Source: Ancistrus triradiatus (taxonomy: Eukaryota > Chordata > Actinopteri > Siluriformes > Loricariidae). From it: a DNA stretch of 64,000 bases. The stretch spans positions 18,529 to 82,528 of the forward strand of contig JAJAGP010003163.1 of assembly GCA_025084515.1 (NCBI GenBank). Reading direction: 5' to 3'. Below the pieces are notes generated by a model that saw nothing but the letters and a program-made list of their open reading frames with translations, was not told where the DNA came from and did not search any database. Below, piece by piece: positions 56,401 to 64,000 of the stretch. The position numbers were made by a program, and so were the translations under genes. Position 1 is the stretch's first letter; every line of letters starts with the position of its first letter.

Positions 56401-56548
56401 TTTGCAAAGAAGGTGTGACTAGTAAGCAAATTGCTCGTTTTGAAAAGTCAGAAGTAAAGTCAGAAATTACTGATTTGTGTGCCTTGCAACTTAGAGTGGA
56501 GTCTGTTTTAAATGTTAAGCCAACATCTCCTGGCTGGCTCGCCACTAA
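56401..56548 (-). promoter_or_regulatory. Gag leader with primer-binding-like site
   Basis: The minus strand continues after the LTR end (GGGGTTACA) with TTAGTGGCGAGCCAGCCAGG. The TGGCGAGCC string is placed where the tRNA primer-binding site is expected. The rest is a short leader to the gag ATG. Confidence 0.55.
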
Positions 56549-57350
56549 TGTAACCCCAATGTGCTTGCAAAAGCACTACGAGTCAAGAGATAGGGTTATC
56601 TAAATCTAGATCCGGTGAAGACATTGGCTGGAACTAAGCCCCATACAACTTATAGACTCCACCCTAATGTGACACAAGACAACAAGCCAGAGTTCAGATG
56701 TAGAAAATGTGATTATTGCAGGTCAAATACTCAGGTCACAAAGCATTAACAGCAGCAGGTTTTCAATACAACATATAATATCCCAAAACAACCAGGTACC
56801 TCTGAGATCTCAGGAAAATCAAAGCAAATCCCAACCCAAAGTTCAAAAGCATACCCGAGTGCACTCAAAAAAAATGAAGAATCGACCTGCCGCCGCTTTT
56901 CTACTCAGTGTTCAACACAAGGATGTCCAAGGAAGCTGCTGCACTGCTGTTAGTGGGGGGGAGACCCAGGAATCAGGCACCAGGACAACCACAACCAACG
57001 AGACGAAGGAACAGACTTCAGAAACCCAGATCCAGAACAATATCTATAAAACCAGCCGAGACAACCTCTAAGATCCAAGTTCAAGCTTCTCACAGCTCAA
57101 CAACATCTACAAGTCCTTGAGATTATATTGAGTTTATCTCGCGGTCTTCCTTCTCTTTTCCAGTGCTTACTCAGCATAGCAATATCAAGGACAACGAAGA
57201 GGGAAAAAAAAGGAAAAAAACACTTCCCACTAATGTGTCTTAGTAGGCTGCCGCCAAGGGGCGAAAGATAGAAACTACATCTTAATGAACTTGTTCAAGT
57301 ACACATGCATTACGTTACGGCAGGAAATTGGCTAAATAAGCAGGGTTACA
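56549..57350 (-). repeat. 5' LTR of the gag/pro element, 802 bp
   Basis: In either orientation it begins TGTAACCC and ends GGGTTACA, perfect 8-bp inverted termini with TG...CA. It directly precedes the primer-binding-like site and gag. No second copy was found: the 3' half of the element, including pol and the 3' LTR, is missing beyond 54,098. Confidence 0.8.
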
Positions 57351-57435
57351 TAAGGTTAACACATGGACTTAGTTTATGATTGGACATGTTGAAGGTCTGT
57401 TTAAACAGACCTCCAATTCTGTTGGTTTGAGCAAG
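57351..57435. repeat. 85-bp segment shared with 49,680-49,690 plus 51,667-51,755
   Basis: AAGGTTAACACATGGACTTA, GATTGGACATGTTGAAGG, TCTGTTTAAACAGACC and CTCCAATTCT recur on the far side of the hAT element. The shared stretch probably marks LTR starts of the coiled-coil element. It also shows the pre-insertion state of the hAT target (CACATGGA). Confidence 0.6.
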
Positions 57436-57675
57436 AGTCTGGCATTGATAGGCCCATTGTTTAGTGGGGGAAAGATCGGTCCAGATGGGGCCCTTGGCAT
57501 TCCAAAGTGTCGTAAAGATTATGACTTGTGGACAAGGGTAGAAAGAGAGGGGGCTAAAGCTATTGATACAGCTATTATGCTACACTGCCTTCTGGGACTC
57601 TTGAGTTGTTAATAAACTGTTTTATTGGACTGGAACCCTGCGTTCGCCTGCTCACTCCTAAGCCTGCGCATAACA
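57436..57675 (+). repeat. Right part of the outer LTR
   Basis: Carries AATAAA at 57,611-57,616 and ends GCGCATAACA, followed by the GTTTG duplication. No coding sequence. Confidence 0.65.
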
Positions 57676-57680
57676 GTTTG

Positions 57681-59600
57681 ACCCTAGCAGGAGCAATCAT
57701 ATCCAGGGTTGAGTGAAACACACATTCTAATTGGTCATTTACACACTCAAGATGATTGGGCTCTGTAGGTGTAATAAATTATAAGTCTGGTAGGTTTTTA
57801 ATAAACACAACTGGAGTAGCAGATGTAATAGTGTGCTTGGTGTGATAACGAAGCAGAAGGATTTTATTTATTAGAGATAGCTCAAATACTAAAAGATAGT
57901 GATCTGAAATCAAGTCACTTTGTGGGAAAATATCGAGGTTATCTGTATTAATACCAAATGTAAATATTAGACCTAAAGTATGATTACAGCGGTGGGTTGG
58001 TCCCATCACATTCTGAGTGATACTCATGGATTCTAAGATGGACTCGAAAGCAATTTTAAGTGGATGCTGCTCATTGTCAAAGTAAATATTCAAATCACCT
58101 ACAATTAAAGTTTTATCTGTTGAAAGTACTAAGCAGGAAAGAAAGTTAGCAAATTCCTGAAGAAATTCTGAATAAAGACTTGGAGGGAAGTAAATAGTGA
58201 TAAGCTGAAAAGAGTGTGGTTTTGACTTCCACAACGATGGATCAGTCACATTAAGAATCAGTATTTCAAAAGAAATTAGCCTTGTATTGGGATTTAGTCG
58301 TAACACCTAGCTCTTTGTCAAAAAGTGTGGCTATGCCTCCCCCCCCCCCCGACCATTAGGACGAGGGGAATGAGCATGACTGTATCCAGGAGGTGAGGCT
58401 TCATTTAAGGTTAAATATTCTTCTTGGTCTAATCCAAGTTTCAGTGAGACAGAGAGCGTGTAAGCGTTGATCAGTGATCATTTCATTTACAATCACTGCT
58501 TTGTTTGTAAGTGATCTAATATTAAGTAATCCTAGCTTTAGTCTAAGGTTGATATTTCTGTGGGAGCTATCTGTGTTTATACTAATGAAATTATTAAAAC
58601 AAACTTTTTGTGAGTGTTTACGTTTAGGACAGATGCGGGTAACAGACAGAGTTTCAATAACGTGAGTTCTGGGTGACGGTGCATGGCTACCAGCAGACAG
58701 TTGGTTAAGCCGGTCTGTCTGCTGCCTGACCGCTGCTCTGGATAGTCAGCCCCTAAACAATCCGGCCATAAGACGATGGGCAATGTTGCAGGAGATGAGA
58801 GCAGTGCCCTCCCGAGTGGGATGGACATCGTTCCATCCTAATAGGTCAGGCTTACCTTCAAAGGCTGTCCTATTGTCTATAAAGCCCACGTTTCAGAGCA
58901 CCACTTGGACAGCAGTTCAGCGACCTTAACCTGCTGTAGACTTAGTCACCTCGCCGCATTGGGATGGGGCCAGAGCACACTACAGCATCAGACATCGCCT
59001 TTCCCACTCTAACCACCTCTACAAAATTAGCCTTAATAACCTCTGACTGGCGAACACGTATATCATTAGCCCCTACATGAATAACTATCCTAGAGAATCT
59101 ACGGCTCTCGAGTTCACTAAGACTCAGTGTCCGGCACTCTGGCTCCAGGGATACAGGTAACTCTAGCTGCTGGTGTCCCTAGAAAGGTAGCTACTTTCAT
59201 GTCTCGTGAAACAGAGTCACCAATGACCAGAGCTCTTTCAACAGGCTGCTCAGTGGGTGCATCACTGAGGAGGGTAAACCTGTTAAACAATTAAAGAGTG
59301 GTGCTTTTGTGGGCTTGCCTTACAACTACGTCACCGAAATGTCACCCACATGCCCTGCTGCGAGGGCACTGCCAGGGCGCCGGCACTAACTACACCTGTG
59401 GCATCCAGGTCTGCTAAGCTGGAAGCTGAGCTAGCCTTTTCTAATGTCTGGATTAGCACTTCTAAAACTACAAACTTCTCCATCAGACTAGCTACAAGCC
59501 TACACATATCACAAATGAAATTTAGACTAATGACGAAGGAAGAATAGCTAAACATGCCACACTTGGCACAGGGAACAAGTGCAGCAGAAGCCTCTGTCAC
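57681..59600 (-). mobile_element. L2-type LINE copy A, 5' half (endonuclease and ORF1)
   Basis: Continues copy A from 43,967. A 175-codon minus-strand frame (58,306-57,779) holds the endonuclease core: LITIYFPPSLYSEFLQEFA, then TLIVGDLNIYFDNEQHPLK, whose GDLN carries a catalytic Asp/Asn pair, and LISDHYLLVFEL. Further 5', a 89-codon frame (59,600-59,331) carries an ORF1-like cysteine motif (CAKCGMFSYSSF, ICDMCRLVASLMEK) followed by a short coiled coil. Many frame breaks separate these. The element start is near 59,600. Confidence 0.85.
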
Positions 59601-59609
59601 ATCGCAGGC

Positions 59610-60330
59610 TGCAGTTTGCTGGCCTTGCCATTAGAGGTCACTCTCGCCAGAGTTTTAACCAGCAAGATTTCACCTCACCACTGCCTGCCTATTTAAGCTG
59701 CTTCGGCAAACACCTCTTTGCGAAGTCTTGTTTGCTATGTGTGACAATTCTGAGCGTGCTTACTGTTACCTGTCTTTGTTGGTTTTGACCCTGGTTTTCC
59801 CGTTATCGACTTCGTCTACGATTCTGCGTGTTGGCTTTGGTTGCTCGGTTTTCTGGACTGCTTATCCGGTATTGACCCTGCCTGGTATCGACTACGATTG
59901 TTGTGGATTAAACTTGCACCTGATTCCTACTACTGCTTTGAGCATTATTTGTGGCAGAAGACTTCGCCTAGACATGGAATCAGCGAGTTTAGAGGAGAGA
60001 ATGGCGAGGCAGGAGTAGAAAATGGAGGATCTGCTTTAGGCCATGCAGCAGTTAATGCTACCCACTACCAACGTGGAGCACCAGTCTCCACCTGCTACCG
60101 CGACTCCTCTCCCGTCTTCGTCTGGCAACTCTACTCCAGTCACCATCGTCATCCCAGAAAGGTATGACAGTTCTCCCGAGTTGTGTAAAGCCTTTTTGAT
60201 GCAGTGTAGTATCTACATTGAACATAACCCCGATCAGTTCTGTTCAGACATTGACAAAATAAATTCCGTTATCTTGCTACTCACGGGCAAGGCCAAACTG
60301 GGCCACCGTGCTCTGGGAGCAAAATGATGC
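59610..60330 (+). mobile_element. Sushi-like Gypsy element, LTR end and gag start
   Basis: LTR-like sequence is followed by TGGCAGAAGACTTCGCC (about 59,952, primer-binding position) and then gag from an ATG at 59,974. The frame reads MESASLEERMARQE, has TAG codons at 60,016 and 60,034, and continues with a Pro/Thr linker. It then reaches PERYDSSPELCKAFLMQCSI and INSVILLLTGKAKL, the N-terminal capsid pattern of chromovirus-like Sushi elements. It is shifted and stopped at 60,325 and is not continued. This lineage gave rise to mammalian RTL genes, but this copy is plainly dead. Confidence 0.8.
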
Positions 60331-60474
60331 TTATTGTTGACACTCAAGAGATAAAGTACAACAGAATCAAGTTAGAATAAATGATATATTATGAGCTTAC
60401 ACTTATAAGATCAGAAGATTGGATATAATATGTGCATACTGTATATGCATTTATTCATAATTACAGTATAAAAC
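60331..60474. other. Unassigned short spacer
   Basis: No feature recognised. Confidence 0.5.
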
Positions 60475-61350
60475 TGTTATGATTTGCCACAAAAACAGGC
60501 AAATCACAAAAATACAAATAAAATGGATTTTATGGACCCAATTGCAGTCAGCTCCAGATGGAAATGGTGAACCAAAATATAAATAAATAAAAGAAAATAA
60601 ATAAAACAACAAAAGAAAAACAATGCAGTGGCTGAGGATTGAACCCTGGGCGGAAGCTTCAGTTATTGCTGTGTAAACCGAACACACCACTCAACCAATG
60701 AAGAAAAGGAAACAAAACTCTCAACATAAATGAACGAGAAGCACCCCTACACTGAGGTACGCTTATGGCGTAGCTCCGCTGCACAACTATCGTTATGGGT
60801 CTGCACTTGCGCAGAGTGTTGGTACCCACGCGGAGCGTTACAAAAGCGAATCAAGTTGACTCCCACGGCATATGGAACGTGATTCGGATGTGGAAATGAA
60901 AGGACAAGGTTGATCAATGAGCAGCACAGCGTCCTTTCAAAAAAGTGAGAGTGAAGGGTGGCTTGATAAAGCCCAGACGCTGAAGACATGCAGGGAGAAA
61001 GCGGGCCGTGCCTCACTGCAGCGAGTCGGCCAATACCGCCAAAGAGAGGGCAAACAAAGGCAGGATACTTGCCCTAGTCTATCGTCTTCACCCTACCAGT
61101 TGCCAGCAGCCTCCTGATTGCCAGTTTGTAAATCGCCAGCTACCAGTTTTCCCTAATATGCAGCAAAACCGAGACGGACAAGACCCCTGACTGAGCTCAA
61201 GAGTGCACTTATATACACGAGCCAGAAGGTGTCACCAATCGTGCAATCAATGCCAACAAACGCTCGAGCATGTGCGATCGCCCCCGAGCATACTCAGACC
61301 AACATGAGTCGATGCTGACCTCAAACATCATAAGACGGGGCTCAGCATGA
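60475..61350. repeat. 'R60' repeat family, complete-looking copy
   Basis: Begins CTGTTATGATTTGCC and ends CATGAATCCTAACAAAAACAG. The two ends could be short imperfect inverted termini. Blocks are shared with 22,956-23,470 (left half) and 24,875-26,600 (right half). No transposase is present. It carries several ACGCGGAGC and GATGCGGAAG-like CpG motifs. Confidence 0.55.
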
Positions 61351-62099
61351 ATCCTAACAAAAACAGAGTTATGTTACCTGAATACTCCTTAAAGATAGTA
61401 TGAACACTTTTTAGGCAAAGTTAAAATATATACATGTTGCGAAAACATATTTTAATCCCTACTTGGACAGCTTGACCACAGTTTCAGGACGACATGCCTG
61501 CAGATTTCATTTAAACTTTGTTGTATTTTTACTGGAGATGGTCACCCCACACAGTTTACAAAGAGTCTTGTTTTCCTTGATATCAAATGACAAAAGTGCC
61601 CATATATTGAGGTGTTGATATTGTTGAGCTAGTATGGGGTTCTTCCCAGGGTTAGATCAAACGTCTGTGTCTGATTGGATCACTACCCATCTCATCCCAC
61701 CTTTCCACATATACAAAAGTTATGATTGGATAATTTCCTAACTTGTCATATCTTCTTGGATGTTGTCTCTTCCAAACATTTTCGTCTAATTTTTTTTTTT
61801 GTTGATGTCAATTCATTTCATCTTAGTTTTATCGTTTTTCATTTATTTTAGTTTAGTCATTGTCTCATTTTCGTTAGAAAAAAATGGTGTTTGATGAAAA
61901 CTATGATGAAAATCATCCGTCAACAAACTTAACACTGGTCCCTGGTTTAACTGTGGTGGTCTGCTGCCTCCCAGTTGCCCTTGTTGGAGTGTTTCCAGTT
62001 CCCTAATTGTCCCTGGGAGGTCCAGATCACCTGGCTGTGGCTGGCCACCCAGCATCTCGGCAGAATACTTGAGACATGCCCAAGGTAAGTAGCTTGCAG
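61351..62099. other. Unassigned; A/T-rich MITE-like stretch at 61,790-61,920
   Basis: No gene recognised. The TTTAGTTTAGTCATTGTCTC-type stretch followed by AAACTATGATGAAAATCATC resembles the thymidine-rich MITE sequence frequent in fish. I could not define its ends. Confidence 0.35.
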
Positions 62100-62312
62100 A
62101 ACCACAGATAGTAGACCCCTTCTCCCCCAGAGTAGCTGGGAGCTGCCTGGAAGCTACATTGGGGCTTGAAAGGGCTTGGAGGAATCTTAGCCCATTCCTC
62201 CGTACAAAACAGCTTCAACTCTGGGATGTTGGTAGGTTTCCTCACATTAACTGCTCGCTTCAGGTCCTTCCACAACATTTTGATTGGATTAAGGTCAGAA
62301 CTTTGACTTGGA
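62100..62312 (-). pseudogene. Tc1-like transposase C-terminal fragment
   Basis: The minus strand reads SQSSDLNPIKMLWKDLKRAV, then NIPELKLFCTEEWAKIPPS, ending near GVYYLWFCKLLTLGM. The first string contains the last catalytic residue region of a Tc1 transposase ('SPDLNPIE..W.DLKR'). The rest of the element is absent. Confidence 0.85.
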
Positions 62313-62629
62313 GAGTAATAGAGTAAAAAGTTAAATGCTATGCTAACAGCGAGAGAAAAAGAGCCAGGTACTGAACAAGAAGCGGAGATATTCTGGCGAA
62401 GTCTTGGAGATCGATCAGTGGCTTTATCTGAAACACTGATGAGGTGGAATGTGGAACCGGTGTGAGCAGGGAGGAGACGAGGAAAACGGGAGCAAATCGA
62501 TATCTGTGAAAGCAAGCACAAACAGATACGCGCCCCACTTGGGAATGTAAACAAAATGGAAGGAAGTGAGCATCGGAAAATAATAAACCAGGGAAAAAAC
62601 GGAGCAAACCCAGGGCGAGCCCTAACAGT
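62313..62629. other. Unassigned
   Basis: No gene or repeat recognised. The region is open on the minus strand but without a domain. Confidence 0.4.
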
Positions 62630-63627
62630 TCAAGACTCAGACACGCTCCACATTTTTAAGTCTAGGCTAAAGACATACTTATTTACGCTGCCTTTTGACT
62701 AGATTTAGACTGGGATGCATGGCTTGGGTCACTGGGGCCGAAGTCTGGAGTCATGTCTGGCCTGCATGCCTTGTCCGTTAGCCGGGAGTGTCGGGTGGGT
62801 GGTCTGGCTGAACTGGACTTCAGTCCTCTTGATCTTGACTTGTGCATCCTTGCCTTAGACTAAGGGCAGAGCTGGGGTTTCATAGTCAAAAACCCTTATG
62901 GTGATCAGAGACGTTGGGTTGCTGTCTTCTGCCTCCCGTGGGGTTGCTGATGTCACATGTGATCCATCTTGGCTGTGTTACCTTCTGGTTCTCCTCTTTC
63001 TAACTATGCTGCTATAGCTAATGCTGCCGAAGTCTCATGCTACACATCGCATTAGTGATTGTTAATAGACAATAGAATGTGCTCTTAATCAGTAACTAAC
63101 TACATTTTCTGTTTTCTCTTTGAGCTGTGTTCCGGTACCAGTTCCAGCCCCCGCACATGATGTTAATCTGCTTCAGCTTCACTCGAGCTGTTTCTGGCAT
63201 CAGCTCCAGCCCCACCATACCCGGGCCACACCAGAGGGCAGTAACTTTCTCCCTCCTCTGGTTGGCTGGGGATGACGTGCCGCCAAGGACTTTTCTGCTT
63301 AGACTTAAGATTCTAGAGTGAATCTGTGTATCAGACTACTTAATGCCGATGTGCATATTTTACATTTTATTTGAACTATGACTCCAAGACTTACTAGTTT
63401 AGATAAATTAGTTTCATTCTTACACTTATCATCGCCGCCCAAGGAGGTTGGGTCACTTTTTGAGTCTTGGTCCTCCCAAGGTTTCTTTCTCATAACGCTT
63501 AGGGAGTTGTTCCTTGCCACTGCCGCCCTAGGCTTGCTAAATTTGGGATTGGACATAGATATTAGAAGATCATGTAAAATTCTAAAGTTGCTTTGAAATA
63601 ATCCTCCATTGTAAAAAGCGCTATATA
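62630..63627 (+). mobile_element. L2-type LINE 3' end
   Basis: Starts within the last codons of ORF2 (DSDTLHIFKSRLKTYLFTLP, a frame that ends at about 62,701) and then has the full 3' UTR, matching 10,330-11,260. It is cut at GCGCTATATA by the next element, which inserted at a TA in its tail. Confidence 0.85.
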
Positions 63628-64000
63628 CACTGCTCAAAAAAATAAAGGGAACACTCAAATAACACATCCTAGATCTGAATGAATGAAATATTCTCATTGA
63701 ATACTTTGTTCTGTACAAAGTTGAATGTGCTGACAACAAAATCACACAAAAATCATAAATGGATATCAAATTTATTAACCAATGGAGGCCTGGATTTGGA
63801 GTCACAGACAAAATTAAAGTGGAAAAACACACTACAGGCTGATTCAACTTTTATGTAATGTCCTTAAAACAAGTCAAAATGAGGCTCAGTATTGTGTGTG
63901 GCCTCCACGTGCCTGTATGACTTCCCTACAATGCCTGGGCATGCTCCTGATGAGGTCGCGGATGGTCTCCTGAGGGATCTCCTCCCAGACCTGGACTAAA
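63628..64000 (-). mobile_element. Tc1-like transposon 6, left end, runs off the window
   Basis: The terminus CACTGCTCAAAAAAATAAAG follows a TA at 63,626-63,627. This is the well-known terminus of a widespread fish Tc1 family. About 250 bp of non-coding inverted-repeat and UTR sequence precede the transposase 3' end. Confidence 0.9.
63886..64000 (-). CDS. Tc1 transposase C-terminus, partial
   Basis: The minus strand is open from the window edge to a TGA at 63,886-63,888. Its 37 residues include VWEEIPQETIRDLIRSMPRH and end ARGGHTQY, the usual end of this family. The reading is clean, so the element could be recently active. The catalytic core is outside the window. Confidence 0.85.
   Translation of the reverse strand, partial: LVQVWEEIPQETIRDLIRSMPRHCREVIQARGGHTQY

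Larger units (their letters stand above)
43973..57675 (+). mobile_element. 13.7-kb composite insertion with 5-bp duplication
   Basis: The LINE sequence reads CCCTAATGCGTTTG up to 43,972 and GTTTGACCCTAGCAGG from 57,676. The uninterrupted copy B (47,531-47,551) has CCCTAATGCGTTTGACCCTAGCAGG without a break. GTTTG at 43,968-43,972 and 57,676-57,680 is therefore a target duplication. The insertion begins TGTTACGTGCCACGG and ends GCGCATAACA, which are TG...CA termini with inverted TGTTA/TAACA. AATAAA at 57,611-57,616 lies 60 bp from the end, as in the solo LTR at 28,899. I read it as an LTR (left part 43,973 to about 44,890; right part about 57,436-57,675) into which everything between was later inserted. 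It could instead be one long element whose inner LTR ends were lost. Confidence 0.75.

Noticed and set aside
49693..57350. One simple full-length provirus spanning the whole region
   Set aside because: Two different LTR types (GAAATAACA end; TGTAACCC...GGGTTACA) and two unrelated leaders show at least two separate minus-strand elements.

Overview
The window looks like repeat-rich, gene-poor nuclear DNA from a ray-finned fish. The evidence is the repertoire: at least nine Tc1-like copies from several families, L2-type LINEs ending in short TTGAC-type repeats, hAT elements with 8-bp target duplications, a tRNA-headed SINE, Ty3/Gypsy-type gag genes and very long TA tracts. There is no bacterial gene organisation, no operon and no CRISPR array. 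I could not decide the order or species.

Layout. 0.4-1.4 kb: half of a foldback-like element made of 22-bp repeats, then a possible terminal exon (1.86-1.99 kb), a LINE tail and an RTE-like reverse transcriptase remnant. 3.5-8.4 kb: a recombined Gypsy-type element with three LTR segments and large coding minisatellites. 8.5-11.3 kb: a Tc1 copy and an L2 3' end. 12.0-12.9 kb: a complete miniature LTR element (TRIM) with LTRs, G-rich tract and a perfect 5-bp target duplication. 13-17.7 kb: old hAT and LINE remnants plus unassigned DNA. 17.7-22.6 kb: the best candidate host gene, with a promoter-like region, two splice-compatible exons and poly(A) signals, and a Tc1 element in each intron. 22.9-26.6 kb: an unnamed repeat family broken by Tc1 copies. 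28.7-31.9 kb: a foldback-like palindromic element carrying a 1,366-bp LTR-like insertion. 32-35 kb: an L2 copy broken by a Tc1, a TA tract and a MITE. 36.7-39 kb: Tc1 and LINE remnants. 39.5-41.6 kb: a second Gypsy-type element with gag.

41.6-59.6 kb is one LINE copy (minus strand) split by a 13.7-kb insertion (43,973-57,675) flanked by GTTTG on both sides. Inside that insertion are a second L2 copy with a SINE in it, a minus-strand LTR element with a coiled-coil ORF, a hAT inside a hAT, and a truncated minus-strand Gypsy-type element with an intact 559-codon gag (RRM-like N-terminus, CCHC knuckle) and a retropepsin-like ORF. 59.6-64 kb: a Gypsy gag start, a copy of the unnamed repeat family, Tc1 and L2 fragments, and the start of an apparently young Tc1-like element that runs off the window.

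Almost all coding sequence belongs to mobile elements. The largest open frames at 3.8-5.9 kb and 0.15-1.4 kb are by-products of tandem repeats. Nearly every boundary was set by comparing copies inside this window by eye, so coordinates without a stated target duplication are good to about 5-30 bases.
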